Below, in pieces: positions 7,245 to 15,978 of a DNA stretch of 21,905 nt (position 1 is the first letter of the stretch; each line of letters begins with the position of its first letter). The stretch is from contig JAPPNY010000266.1 in NCBI GenBank assembly GCA_028818385.1, positions 33,207 to 55,111 of the forward strand, given 5' to 3'. The DNA comes from Spirochaetaceae bacterium. Lineage in GTDB: Bacteria > Spirochaetota > Spirochaetia > SZUA-6 > Bin103. The position numbers and the translations under genes are program-made. The notes under the pieces were generated by a model that was not told where the DNA came from, ran no database searches, and saw nothing but the letters and a program-made list of their open reading frames with translations.

Positions 7245-9108
7245 CGAAGTGCGTGCCGAAAAACGGCCCCGCCTGGCGTCGGTGGGGGCGCAGTCCAACC
7301 GCGAGGAGGTGATGTTCGGCGCGACCTTCGACGGCAAGGTCGTGCGCCGGCTCCTGGCGTTCGTGGTCCCCTACCGGCGGCGGCTGCTGTTCGGGCTGGC
7401 GGCGGTGCTGGTGTTTACCGCGACGCAGCTCGCAATCCCCCTGATCGTGAGCAACACGTTCGATTACGTGGCGGGCGCCGGTGATGCCGCCCTGACCCTG
7501 CTGCGGGCCACGGTCGCCGTCTTCGTCGGGATCATCCTCGTCAACTTCATCGCCAATGTGCTGCAGGAAGGCGTGGTGGCGCGCGCCGGCGAGCGCGTGC
7601 TGTTCGACCTGCGCCGCTCCATGTACCGCCACCTGCAGCGGGTGTCGCTGTCCTTCATGGACCGCACCGAGACCGGCCGGCTGATGTCGCGCCTGCAGGG
7701 CGACGTGTACGCGTTGCAGGAGTTCCTGGAGTCGTCGGTGTTCGCGGTCGGCGACATGGTGCTGCTCGTCGGCATCATGACGGTGCTGGTGGCCATGGAC
7801 TGGATGCTCGGGCTGCTGGCGCTGGCCGTGGTGCCGACGCTGATCATCGTCCGCATGGTGTGGCTGCCGCACGCCAAGCGCACCTTCCTGCGGGCGCGGG
7901 AGGCGTCTTCCATCGCCAACGGCGCCATGGCCGAGGCGATCAACGGGGTGCGGACCGTGCAGGAGGCCGGCCGGGAGCCGGTCAACCTGGATCTGTACCA
8001 CGACAAGGCGCACGACAACCTGGTCGCGCAGTCGCGCGCGGTGATGATCGCGCAGATGATCATCCCGATCGTCGACACGCTCACCGGCATGGCAACCGGG
8101 ATTGTCGTGTTCGTGGGCGGGGCGATGGTGCTCGACCGCAGTCTCGACCTGGGCGTGCTGATCGCCTTCCTGATCTACATTCAGCGGTTCTTCCAGCCGA
8201 TCCGCTCCGTGACGATGCAGCTCAGCATCATGCAGCGGGCCATGGCGGCCGGCCAGCGGATCTTCGAGGTGATGGACGTCCCGGTCGAGATCACGGACCG
8301 GCCCGGCGCGATCGATCTCGACGACTGCGACGGCTCGGTCGAGTTCCGCGGCGTCACCTTCGGCTACGTCCCGGACCAGCCGGTCCTGCGCGACATCAGC
8401 TTCAGCGCCCGTCCCGGAGAGACCGTGGCACTGGTCGGGCCGACCGGCTCCGGCAAGACCAGCATCACGGCGCTGGCGCACCGCTTCTACGAGGTGTGGG
8501 ACGGCAAGGTGCTGGTGGGCGGCCACGACGTGCGCGACGTGTCTCAGGACTCGCTCGGCCGCCACATCGGCATGGTGCTGCAGGAGCCGTTCCTGTTCTC
8601 GGGCACGATCGAGGAGAACATCCGCTACCACAAGCCGCACGTGACACTTGAGGCGGTCGAACAGGCGGCCCGCACCGTCGGCGCGCACGGGTTCATCATG
8701 CGCCTGCCAGACGGCTACCGGACCGAGATCGAGCAGCGCGGCGGCAACCTGTCGCTCGGCCAGCGGCAGCTCATCAGCTTCGCGCGCGCCGTGGTGGCCG
8801 ACACCAAGGTCCTGGTGCTGGACGAGGCGACCGCCAACATCGACAGCTACACGGAGATGCTGATCCAGAAGGCGCTCACCAGGCTGCTCGAAGGACGGAC
8901 CGGCCTGGTGATCGCGCACCGGCTGGCCACCATTCGCGGCGCCGACCGCATCCTGGTCCTGCAGGAGGGCCGCATCGTGGAGCGCGGTACGCATGCCGAG
9001 TTGATGGCCCTGAACGGCCTGTACGCGCGGCTGTACTCGATGAACTACTCGTCGTTCGACGACATCCCGGACGAGCTCATCGAGGCGGCGATCCGGGCCA
9101 CAACGTGA
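7234..9108 (+). CDS. ABC exporter half, catalytic subunit (permease-ATPase)
   Basis: This 624-residue partner of the preceding gene has a GTG start at 7234 behind a GGGGAGGTGG ribosome site, lying inside the 3' end of the upstream gene. The membrane domain covers ~residues 40-340. In the ATPase domain Walker A is GPTGSGKT (402-409), the Q-loop is LQEPFLFSG, Walker B ends Asp530-Glu531 with the catalytic Glu intact, and the switch His is in LVIAHRLATI. The signature is LSLGQ (506-510) instead of LSGGQ. In heterodimeric exporters the variant signature faces the Asp-bearing Walker B of the partner, making one degenerate and one active ATP site. The two genes fit this asymmetry exactly. Its 3' end overlaps the convergent radical SAM gene by 32 bases. 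Confidence 0.93.
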   Translation: MPANEVRAEKRPRLASVGAQSNREEVMFGATFDGKVVRRLLAFVVPYRRRLLFGLAAVLVFTATQLAIPLIVSNTFDYVAGAGDAALTLLRATVAVFVGIILVNFIANVLQEGVVARAGERVLFDLRRSMYRHLQRVSLSFMDRTETGRLMSRLQGDVYALQEFLESSVFAVGDMVLLVGIMTVLVAMDWMLGLLALAVVPTLIIVRMVWLPHAKRTFLRAREASSIANGAMAEAINGVRTVQEAGREPVNLDLYHDKAHDNLVAQSRAVMIAQMIIPIVDTLTGMATGIVVFVGGAMVLDRSLDLGVLIAFLIYIQRFFQPIRSVTMQLSIMQRAMAAGQRIFEVMDVPVEITDRPGAIDLDDCDGSVEFRGVTFGYVPDQPVLRDISFSARPGETVALVGPTGSGKTSITALAHRFYEVWDGKVLVGGHDVRDVSQDSLGRHIGMVLQEPFLFSGTIEENIRYHKPHVTLEAVEQAARTVGAHGFIMRLPDGYRTEIEQRGGNLSLGQRQLISFARAVVADTKVLVLDEATANIDSYTEMLIQKALTRLLEGRTGLVIAHRLATIRGADRILVLQEGRIVERGTHAELMALNGLYARLYSMNYSSFDDIPDELIEAAIRATT

Positions 9109-10156
9109 GCTGGTCCGCGCCCTCCCGGTAGCGGTCCGGGACGTGGAACGAGCCGGTGTCGAGCTCGGGGGCGCGGTCGGCGACGCCGGCGCGCGCGCAC
9201 GAGCTCGCGAACATGGTGGCCACCAGGTCCGCGAACGGCCCCGAGCCCCGCATCCGCGAGCCGAAGCGGGCGTCGTTGAGGCGGCCTTCATCCGGCCGGC
9301 CGCCGCCGCGGATCTGGCGGATGCGGGACAGCACCTTGCCCTTTCGATCGGGCCGGTGGCGTTCGAGCCAGTCTGAGAACAGCGGCGCCACGGCCAGCGG
9401 CAGCCGTAGCATGACGTAGCCGGCGAACGACGCGCCTGCGGCTCCCGCGGCGTCCAGGATCGCCGGTATTTCGTGATCGGTGAGGCCGGGGATCACCGGC
9501 GCCGTCAGGACTCCCACCGGCACGCCGGCTGCCGCCAGGGTCTCCATCGCCTGCAGCCGGCGGGCGGGGGTGCTGGTGCGCGGTTCCAGGGCGTTGCTCA
9601 GGGAGGCGTCGATCGTCGGGATCGACAGAAACACCGCGGCCGCGCCGGCGGCGGCAAGGTCGGCCAGCAGGTCGGCGTCACGGGCCACCAGGCGGTTCTT
9701 GGTGACCACGATCACGGGATTGCGGAACTCGGCCAGCACCTCCAGGCAGCGGCGCGTGATGCGGAGTCGGCGCTCGACCGGCTGATACGGATCGGTTACC
9801 CCGGAGAGCGCCAGCGGCTGCGGGCGCCAGCGTGGACGTGAGAGCTCCGCGGCCAGCAGCTCGGGCGCGTCCTCCTTGACCACGATGCGGGTCTCGAAGT
9901 CGAGCCCGGCGGAGAAGCCCAAGTACTCGTGCGTGGGCCGGGCGTAGCAGTACGCGCAGCCGTGCGCGCAGCCGCGGTAGGGGTTGATGGAGGCGTCGAA
10001 ACCGATGTCCGGGCTCAGGTTGGTGGCGATGATGGAGCGCGAGCGGTCGCGCAGCAGCTCGGTCTCCGGCCGCCCGGGCGGGGCCTCCGGGTCTGCGACG
10101 TACTCGATCCGCTCGAAGCGGTTGGGCGGGTTGACGGCCGCCCCGCGCCCCTTCAC
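9077..10156 (-). CDS. PA0069-type radical SAM protein (SplB-related)
   Basis: This 359-residue protein carries the radical SAM cluster motif CAHGCAYC (Cys63, Cys67, Cys70) within INPYRGCAHGCAYCYARPTHEYLGF. That motif is typical of the PA0069 family of COG1533 (spore photoproduct lyase-like). It should bind a [4Fe-4S] cluster and S-adenosylmethionine, but the reaction of the family is not known. Later motifs include LSGVTDPYQPVER, VTKNRLVARD and VLTAPVIPGLTDHEIP. A C-terminal region with one further Cys (SSCARAG) is common in the family. The start is a GTG whose bases overlap the purN stop as GTGA (10153-10156), so translation is coupled. The 3' end runs 32 bases into the convergent ABC gene. 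Confidence 0.92.
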   Translation of the reverse strand: MKGRGAAVNPPNRFERIEYVADPEAPPGRPETELLRDRSRSIIATNLSPDIGFDASINPYRGCAHGCAYCYARPTHEYLGFSAGLDFETRIVVKEDAPELLAAELSRPRWRPQPLALSGVTDPYQPVERRLRITRRCLEVLAEFRNPVIVVTKNRLVARDADLLADLAAAGAAAVFLSIPTIDASLSNALEPRTSTPARRLQAMETLAAAGVPVGVLTAPVIPGLTDHEIPAILDAAGAAGASFAGYVMLRLPLAVAPLFSDWLERHRPDRKGKVLSRIRQIRGGGRPDEGRLNDARFGSRMRGSGPFADLVATMFASSCARAGVADRAPELDTGSFHVPDRYREGADQLTLWPGSPPR

Positions 10157-10803
10157 GCGGCGTCCCCGCCGGTGACCAGATCGGCGATCACGCGCCAGTA
10201 CAGGTCGTGCTCGACGGCGGCCGCGCGCCGCTGCAGCGATTCCGGCGTGTCGTCCGGATGAACCGGTATGGGCCGTGAGTCGATGATCGGACCCTGGTCG
10301 TATTCCTCGGTGACGTAGTGGACGCAGACCGCGCTCTCGTTCAGCCCGGCCGCCAGCACGCCGCGGTGAGGTGCCAGCCCGTACATTCCCGGGCCGCCGA
10401 AGCGCGGCAGCGGCGCCGGATGGATGTTGACGATGCGGCGGGGGTAGCGGGCGACGACCTGCGCGGGGACGAGCCTCATGAAGCCGGCCAGGACGATCAG
10501 GTCGATCCCGTGGGACTCCAGGAGTCGGAGCATCGCGTCCCGGTAGGGGTCCGTATCCGGGTGCGTCACCGCGGAGAGGTGCGCGGTCGGGATGCCGTGC
10601 CGGCTCGCGATGGTCAGCGCTCCGCTGCCGCTGTTGTTGCTCAGCACCACGGCGATCCGCGCCGGCAGCCGGCCGTCGGCGGCCCGTGCGATCAGGACGT
10701 CCAGGTTGCTGCCTCGGCCAGAGGCGAACACCGCCAGGTTCACGTTCGGACAGGATCGCACGATCGCGCGCCGCCCGGTCGACCTCCGCTGTGTCCTTGA
10801 CAT
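10153..10803 (-). CDS. purN: Phosphoribosylglycinamide formyltransferase
   Basis: PurN transfers a formyl group from 10-formyltetrahydrofolate to GAR in the third step of purine synthesis in the cytosol. Conserved parts are visible: LAVFASGRGSN at the start of the Rossmann-like fold, LSNNSGSGAL, LAGFMRLVP, and the catalytic NIHPAPLPRFGGPGMYG with its Asn and His. The catalytic Asp region is VTEEYDQGPII. At about 216 residues the length is normal. The start is uncertain: ATGs at 10803 and 10812 give a 20-23-residue Arg-rich leader, while GTGs at 10761 and 10743 start close to the first beta-strand as in most PurN proteins. No good Shine-Dalgarno marks any of them. The frame extends antisense through the neighbouring plus-strand gene, which is not real coding. 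It is coupled to the radical SAM gene. Confidence 0.93.
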   Translation of the reverse strand: MSRTQRRSTGRRAIVRSCPNVNLAVFASGRGSNLDVLIARAADGRLPARIAVVLSNNSGSGALTIASRHGIPTAHLSAVTHPDTDPYRDAMLRLLESHGIDLIVLAGFMRLVPAQVVARYPRRIVNIHPAPLPRFGGPGMYGLAPHRGVLAAGLNESAVCVHYVTEEYDQGPIIDSRPIPVHPDDTPESLQRRAAAVEHDLYWRVIADLVTGGDAA

Positions 10804-10827
10804 CGTATCCATCGAGGCGCAGACACT
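10797..10827 (+). promoter_or_regulatory. Possible promoter for the concanavalin/FG-GAP gene
   Basis: A perfect TTGACA (10797-10802) is followed after 19 bases by GACACT (10822-10827). The spacing is long and the -10 weak. It would give a leader of about 18 bases containing the GGGAGG ribosome site at 10839-10844. The -35 box overlaps the proposed purN start, so divergent expression may interfere. Confidence 0.35.
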
Positions 10828-10851
10828 GACCACGGCACGGGAGGCCGACTC

Positions 10852-12741
10852 ATGAACTTCGCAGAACTGGGTACCGAGCGCTTCGACTTCGATCTGCGCT
10901 TCGACCGGATGCGCACCGATGAGCTGGCCGTGCGCCTGGCGGACGACACCTTCTCGCGCGCGGCCGTACGGGAGGAGTCGCTGCTGTCGAGTTGGGACGC
11001 TCCCAACTGGATCATCGAGGGCAGCAGGGTGCGCCAGATCCGCAGTTGCGCGCGCGAGCGGGAGAGCCGCAAGCAGCGGATGCTGGACGAGTGCGGCGCC
11101 TTCGACCCTTTCGTGACGATCCAGGTTCCGCCGATCCCGACCCTGGCCTTCGGCGACTGGGGCTGGACGGACTACGAGCTGCGAGCGAGCTGCAGCGGTG
11201 GTAAGGACGGACCCACCGGCGTTGCGTTCCGCTACCAGGACGCCCGCCACTACTACGCGCTGACGGTGGAGGACGGCGCCGGAATGCGGCTGGTGCTGCG
11301 CTCGGGCGACCGGCACCGGGTGCTGGCCCAGGTGCCGCTGCCCGCTCCGATTCCGGAGTACCGCATGCTGATCCGGGTCACCGGCAACGAGCTGCAGGCG
11401 GGCTTGGTGGACGGACCGACCATCCGTGTCGTCGACGGCCGCTACACCCACGGTCGAGCCGCCCTGGTGTGCAGCGGCGAATCGACCTACGGAATGGTGC
11501 AGGTCGCCGGCCACCGGGTCCGGCAGGCCGAGCTGCCGCTGCCGGACGCTCCGGACATGGAGCTGCTGGCCGAGGGCGCCCTGGACGAGGCGCTGTGCCG
11601 CAGCCGCGTGGTGTTCCAGGACACCGACGGCGACGGGCTGCCGGAATTGCTGGCCGATGAGCATCACGGCACCGAGGTTCACTGCCAGCACCTGATCCAC
11701 GGCCACCGGTGGCGGCTGGGTCCGTTCGAGCACCCGCTGAGCCAGGGCGGAGACCTGCCGCTGTGCACCCTCGACATCGAGGGCGACGGCCGCCGCGAGG
11801 TGGTGTTCACCGCCGACTTCGGCATCCACGTGCACGACGCGGTCACCGGCGAGCACCGTGCCACGGTGGCGTCGCCTCCCTCCAATCCCTACCGGGAGGA
11901 CGCCGACTACCCGCACGAGCGCATGCTCGGGGATGCCATCTGTCCCGTCCTCACCGAGGTGGGGCAGGCTCCGGGCTTCTACGTCAAGGACCGCTACTGG
12001 AACATCTGGCTGTACGACCGCCGCCTGGAGCTGCTGTGGCACCGGGCGCTGAACACCGGCCACTTTCCGCTGCCCGTGCAGCTTCGGGCCGGGGAGCCGG
12101 ACTACCTGTTCGCCAGCCGGACGCTGCTCTCTCCTGCCGGAGACACCGTGTGGTCGCTCGACCTTCCCGACCATTCGGACGCCATCGGGCTGTTCTCCCT
12201 GAACGCGGAGCCGCGCTTCTACGTCGCCGCCGGCGAGGAGGGGCTGATGGAGATCGAGCCGCGTACCGGTGTCATCCGCACGCAGCTCAAGTGGGGGCAC
12301 GTGCAGCAGTACGCGCTGGGACGCTTCGTGCCCGGGCGGCCGGAACCGCAGATCCTGGCCATCACCCAGTGGCGGGAGCCCGGCATCGCCGTGCTGCTCG
12401 ACCACCGGCTCGAGCTGATCGGCCGCTGGGTGGAGATGTCGGCCGAGGCGGGCTGCCGCCCGCTGCCGTGGGGCACCACCGGCAGCGACCTGGCGGTGAA
12501 CCGCGGCGGCATCCTCGATCCGCTCACCGGCCGCGTGGTGCGGCCGTTCCCGGAGCGCAGCGGCCGCGTGCGCCATCTCACGGTGCTGGATCTGCCGCGC
12601 TACGGGTGCGGATGCCTGTTGCTGGTGAACGAGTCGAGCTGGCAGATCTGGGGAGCCGGCGGCAACGTGCCGGCGGTGGCGCCGCGGTGGCGTCCCAACG
12701 CGCTGGGGCCCAGCGGCTACCTGCCGGCGCTAGATTTCTAG
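10852..12741 (+). CDS. Concanavalin-like plus FG-GAP-type propeller protein, function unknown
   Basis: This 629-residue protein begins with an ATG seven bases behind GGGAGG. After an N-terminal part of ~95 residues there is a beta-rich region at ~100-225 (DYELRASC, GVAFRYQDARHYYALTVEDG, YRMLIRVTGNELQAGLVDG, YGMVQVAG). It resembles the concanavalin-like fold of LamG and DUF1080 domains. From ~235 onwards a propeller-like repeat region follows, with calcium-type loops DTDGDG at 257-262 and DIEGDG at 308-313, and later blade-like segments (VYVKDRYW-type and ILAITQWREPG). Such proteins usually bind or cleave polysaccharides. Here there is no signal peptide, so it is either cytosolic or exported by another route. 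No catalytic motif is recognisable. A related FG-GAP protein lies at the right edge. Gene call certain, function not. Confidence 0.88.
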   Translation: MNFAELGTERFDFDLRFDRMRTDELAVRLADDTFSRAAVREESLLSSWDAPNWIIEGSRVRQIRSCARERESRKQRMLDECGAFDPFVTIQVPPIPTLAFGDWGWTDYELRASCSGGKDGPTGVAFRYQDARHYYALTVEDGAGMRLVLRSGDRHRVLAQVPLPAPIPEYRMLIRVTGNELQAGLVDGPTIRVVDGRYTHGRAALVCSGESTYGMVQVAGHRVRQAELPLPDAPDMELLAEGALDEALCRSRVVFQDTDGDGLPELLADEHHGTEVHCQHLIHGHRWRLGPFEHPLSQGGDLPLCTLDIEGDGRREVVFTADFGIHVHDAVTGEHRATVASPPSNPYREDADYPHERMLGDAICPVLTEVGQAPGFYVKDRYWNIWLYDRRLELLWHRALNTGHFPLPVQLRAGEPDYLFASRTLLSPAGDTVWSLDLPDHSDAIGLFSLNAEPRFYVAAGEEGLMEIEPRTGVIRTQLKWGHVQQYALGRFVPGRPEPQILAITQWREPGIAVLLDHRLELIGRWVEMSAEAGCRPLPWGTTGSDLAVNRGGILDPLTGRVVRPFPERSGRVRHLTVLDLPRYGCGCLLLVNESSWQIWGAGGNVPAVAPRWRPNALGPSGYLPALDF

Positions 12742-12777
12742 CGGCCCAGCCCCTCCTTTGACGGACACGGGCCGGCC

Positions 12778-12794
12778 CGGCGCCGTCGGCGCCG
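12778..12794. terminator. GC-rich hairpin between convergent genes
   Basis: CGGCGCCGTCGGCGCCG is self-complementary around a central T and lies in the 70-base gap between the FG-GAP gene and the oligopeptide ATPase gene. The palindrome GGGCCGGCCC sits just before it. Neither side has a T tract, so this is at best a bidirectional structural terminator. Confidence 0.35.
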
Positions 12795-12811
12795 TCCACC
12801 TCGATCCGCGT

Positions 12812-13831
12812 TCAAATTCCGCGCAGTCGCAGCTCGTCGGCGCGCCAGCAGGCGACCACGCGGACGGCCCCCGCGCGGTCCCCGCCTGCAACCGGCGCCA
12901 GCTCGGGAACCTCGCTGTGGCAACGCTCCTCGGCGTGCGCGCAACGGGACGCGAACACGCACCCCGGGCGTTCGCCGATCGGGCTCGGCACGTCGCCCGA
13001 GAGCAGGTCCTCCGCCCACGGGGTGTCGGGGTCGGTGTCCGGGCTGGCCGCCAGCAGGCCGGCGGTATAGGGATGCCTGGGGTGAGTGTAGATCTCCCTG
13101 GTGTCGCCCTGCTCGACGATCTTGCCCAGGTACATGATCGCCACTTCCCTGCAGATGTAGCGCACCACGCCCAGATCGTGGGCGATGATGACCACCGTCA
13201 ACCCCATGCGGGCCTGGATGTCGAGCAGCAGGTTGAGGATCTGCGCCTGCACGGAGACGTCGAGGGCCGACACCGGCTCGTCCGCGAACAGCAGCGAGGG
13301 CGAGGAGGCGAGCGCGCGCGCGATCCCCAGCCGCTGCCGCTGGCCGCCGGAGAACGCGTGCGGATAGCGCGACAGGAAGCGCGGATCGAGCCCCACCAGG
13401 TCCATCAGCTCCTCGACCCGGCGCCGGTAGTCCGGCTTCCGCCACTTCAGCACCTTGAGGGGCTCGGCGACGATGTCGAGCGCGGTCATGCGCGGATTCA
13501 GCGAGCTGAACGGATCCTGGAAGATCATCTGGATCTCCTTCCGCAGCGGTTTCAGCTCCTTCTTCGTCAACTGCGCCAGATCCACCGACCGGTTGTCCTG
13601 CGTGGTGTACTCGATGCTGCCTGAGGTGGGTGGTGTGGCCCGCATGATCGTCTTCACGGTCGTGGTCTTGCCGCATCCGCTCTCGCCGATAAGTCCCAGG
13701 ACGGTGCCGCGTACGACGTCGAACGAGATGTCGTCCACCGCGCGGATGAAGTCGTCGCCCCGCCTCAGAAAGCCGCGTTCCACCGGGAAGTACTTCCTGA
13801 GGTTGCGGACCTGCAGCAGGGTTTCGCTCAC
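12812..13831 (-). CDS. Oligopeptide/dipeptide-type ABC importer ATPase (OppF/DppF-like)
   Basis: This 339-residue ATPase shows Walker A GESGCGKT (49-56), Q-loop FQDPFSSLNPRM, signature FSGGQRQRLGIARAL, Walker B LLFADEPVSALD and switch His in IIAHDLGVV. The C-terminal extension carries the cysteine-containing oligo-HPY motif (GCVFASRCAHAEERC), typical of the Opp/Dpp family, where it can bind an Fe-S cluster. The start is a GTG overlapping the upstream ATPase stop as GTGA (13828-13831). The same frame continues upstream as an antisense-like shadow. It is the last gene of the four-gene transporter operon and would power import together with the next ATPase. Whether the substrate is a peptide or an oligosaccharide cannot be told from the ATPase. 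Confidence 0.95.
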   Translation of the reverse strand: MSETLLQVRNLRKYFPVERGFLRRGDDFIRAVDDISFDVVRGTVLGLIGESGCGKTTTVKTIMRATPPTSGSIEYTTQDNRSVDLAQLTKKELKPLRKEIQMIFQDPFSSLNPRMTALDIVAEPLKVLKWRKPDYRRRVEELMDLVGLDPRFLSRYPHAFSGGQRQRLGIARALASSPSLLFADEPVSALDVSVQAQILNLLLDIQARMGLTVVIIAHDLGVVRYICREVAIMYLGKIVEQGDTREIYTHPRHPYTAGLLAASPDTDPDTPWAEDLLSGDVPSPIGERPGCVFASRCAHAEERCHSEVPELAPVAGGDRAGAVRVVACWRADELRLRGI

Positions 13832-14832
13832 GGCGCCGGTACCGGGATGTTGTGGCAGGTGGCCACGTGGCCCTCGCCGATCTTCACCACCGGCGGATGG
13901 GACACCTCGCAGGTGCCGGCGATCGCCTCCTCGCAGCGCGGGTGGAAGGGACATCCCGTGGGCAGCAGGTAGGTCGTGGGCACCGCTCCCTCGATGGTGT
14001 GCAGCCGCTCTCCCTGCTGGCTCATGCGCGGCACCGACTTCATCAGGTTGCGGGTATAGGGATGGCGGGGGTTGCGGAACAGTTCCCGCACCGGCGCGTC
14101 TTCCACCACCCTGCCCAGGTACATGACGTAGACGTGCTCGACCATCTTGGAGATGACGGCCAGGTCGTGGGTGATCAGGATCAGCGACAGTCCCAGCTCC
14201 CGCTGCATCTCCTGGATCATCTTCAGCACCTGCGCCTGGATGGTCACGTCGAGAGCAGTGGTCGGCTCGTCCGCGATCAGGATGCGCGGCCCGCAGGCGA
14301 TCCCCAGGGCGATCATGGCGCGCTGCCGCATCCCCCCGCTCAACTGAAAGGTGTAGTCGTCCACCCGTTGCCCGGGGTCGGGGATGCCGGTGCGGCGCAG
14401 CAACTCGATGGTCCTGGCCCTGGCCTCCTCCTTGTCGATGCCGGTGTGCAGCATCAGCAGCTCGGAAATCTGGTTGTTGATGGTGTGCACGGGGCTGAAG
14501 GCGGTCATCGGCTCCTGGAAGATCATCGAGATGTCGGCGCCGCGCAGGCGGCGGATGTGATCGCCGTCCGGATCCAGCGTGGTGAGGTCGGTCACGGCGC
14601 CGTCGCGTTGCCGGTAGCGGATCGCGCCGCTGGTGATGCGCGCGGTGTCGGCCAGCAGGCGCAGGATCGAGTACGCCGAAACGGACTTGCCGCAACCGCT
14701 CTCGCCGACCAGGCCGACCGACTGTCCCTCGCGAACCGCGAAGGAGACGCCGTTGACCGCCTTGGCGATCCCTTCGTCGCCGTGGAACTCGACCGTGAGG
14801 TCGTCCACCTCCAGGATGTTGCCCGGCTGCAT
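13828..14832 (-). CDS. Oligopeptide/dipeptide-type ABC importer ATPase (OppD/DppD-like)
   Basis: This 334-residue ATPase shows Walker A GESGCGKS (43-50), Q-loop FQEPMTAFSPVHTINNQI, signature LSGGMRQRAMIALGIA, Walker B ILIADEPTTALD and switch His in LITHDLAVI. The C-terminal oligo-HPY domain includes CPFHPRCEEAIAGTC. The Met instead of Gln in the signature (LSGGMRQR) and the SPVHTI segment are typical of OppD rather than OppF. The ATG at 14832 overlaps the permease stop by one base (TGATG), and its own stop overlaps the OppF start. It forms a heterodimer with the following ATPase in the usual model. Confidence 0.95.
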   Translation of the reverse strand: MQPGNILEVDDLTVEFHGDEGIAKAVNGVSFAVREGQSVGLVGESGCGKSVSAYSILRLLADTARITSGAIRYRQRDGAVTDLTTLDPDGDHIRRLRGADISMIFQEPMTAFSPVHTINNQISELLMLHTGIDKEEARARTIELLRRTGIPDPGQRVDDYTFQLSGGMRQRAMIALGIACGPRILIADEPTTALDVTIQAQVLKMIQEMQRELGLSLILITHDLAVISKMVEHVYVMYLGRVVEDAPVRELFRNPRHPYTRNLMKSVPRMSQQGERLHTIEGAVPTTYLLPTGCPFHPRCEEAIAGTCEVSHPPVVKIGEGHVATCHNIPVPAP

Positions 14833-15977
14833 CACCGGCTTCCGTAGGGATCGGCGGCGTCCCGAATGCCGTCGCCGAGCAGGTTGAACGCCAGCACGAC
14901 GATGATCACGCACACGCACGGCAACAGGATCCACGGCGTGATGGCGATGGCGTACACGTTCTGCGCGTCCCGCAGCAGCACGCCCCAACTGATGGTCGGC
15001 GCCTGCAGACCCAGGCCCAGGAAGCTGAGTGCGGTCTCGCCCAGGATCATCCCCGGGATCGACAGCGTGAGCGACGCGATGATGTAGCTGTAGAACGAGG
15101 GCAGCATGTGGATGAAGATGATCTGCAGGTTGTTGCGGCCCATGAGCTCGGCGGCGGTGACGAAGTCCTCTGTGCGCAGGCTCAGGAACCTGCCGCGCAC
15201 GATGCGCGCCAGTCCCGTCCAGCCGATGATCGACAGGATGATCGTGATCAGCAGGTAGTTCTGCAGCTGCGACCAGTCCCGCGGCAGCGCCGCGCTCAAC
15301 GCCATCCACAGCGGCAGTTGCGGAATCGACAGCAGAATCTCGATGGCGCGCTGCACGATGTTGTCGACGAAGCCTCCCAGATACCCGGCGATGCCGCCGA
15401 TCAGGATCCCCAGAAAGAAGCTGATGGCGACGCCGAACAGTCCGATGGAGAGCGAGATTCTGCTGCCGTACAGGATGCGGCTGTACAGGTCGCGGCCCAG
15501 GCGGTCGCATCCCAGGAGGTGAAACGGCACGCCGGGGCGTTCGGGTCCGAAGAAATGACGGTCCAGGGTAAGCCCGAAGAGCCGGTACTCGAATCCCTTC
15601 GCGAAGGGCACCAGTCTGGTCTCTTCTTCGACGATTTCGCTGAACTCCACCTCGAAGGTTTCCGTGTTCATTGCCTTGCGATAGGGATAGATAACCGGAA
15701 ATAGTGAGAACTTTCCTGAGTGGTTGACGAAGTGGATCCCCTGCGGCGGCGCCTCCCGGTAGTCGGCGTTCTTTTCGTTGGGATCGTGCACGGCGAAGAA
15801 CGGAGCCAGCAGCGCGAGCAGGTAGCACACGGCCAGGACGAACAGGGATACTACCGCCGGCTTGTGCTTGCGGAAGCGGATGACGATCAGCTTCCACTGC
15901 GACGACGTGTACAGGTCGTCGAGTTCCCGGTTCTCCTCGGCCTGCTTGCCGCGACCCGCCTTGAACGCCGACAGCAC
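14832..15977 (-). CDS. Oligopeptide/dipeptide-type ABC importer permease (OppC/DppC-like)
   Basis: This 381-residue permease has an N-terminal cytosolic segment and a first membrane helix at ~41-63 (AVVSLFVLAVCYLLALLAPFFAV). An insertion of about 110 residues, larger than in many DppC proteins, precedes the segment HLLGCDRLGRDLYSRILYGSRISL that is diagnostic of OppC/DppC. The remaining helices follow, with the cytoplasmic coupling loop around AAELMGRNNLQIIFIHMLP and the C-terminal GETALSFLGLG and LLGDGIRDAADPYGSR. The start is GTG, one base after the stop of the preceding permease. The inserted loop lies between helices 1 and 2, so it should face the periplasm and may contact the binding protein (inference). 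Confidence 0.94.
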   Translation of the reverse strand: MLSAFKAGRGKQAEENRELDDLYTSSQWKLIVIRFRKHKPAVVSLFVLAVCYLLALLAPFFAVHDPNEKNADYREAPPQGIHFVNHSGKFSLFPVIYPYRKAMNTETFEVEFSEIVEEETRLVPFAKGFEYRLFGLTLDRHFFGPERPGVPFHLLGCDRLGRDLYSRILYGSRISLSIGLFGVAISFFLGILIGGIAGYLGGFVDNIVQRAIEILLSIPQLPLWMALSAALPRDWSQLQNYLLITIILSIIGWTGLARIVRGRFLSLRTEDFVTAAELMGRNNLQIIFIHMLPSFYSYIIASLTLSIPGMILGETALSFLGLGLQAPTISWGVLLRDAQNVYAIAITPWILLPCVCVIIVVLAFNLLGDGIRDAADPYGSR

Positions 15978-15978
15978 C

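Noticed and set aside
5322..7337. 671-codon minus-strand frame opposite the first exporter gene
   Set aside because: The composition is rich in His, Gln, Arg and Ala without any domain. The plus strand encodes complete ABC motifs.
7018..9291. 757-codon minus-strand frame opposite the second exporter gene
   Set aside because: Same reason: an open frame caused by high GC content, with no recognisable domain.
10804..12576. Upstream extension of the purN frame to about 800 codons
   Set aside because: The extension is antisense to the concanavalin/FG-GAP gene and is His/Gln/Arg-rich; real PurN proteins are about 200 residues.
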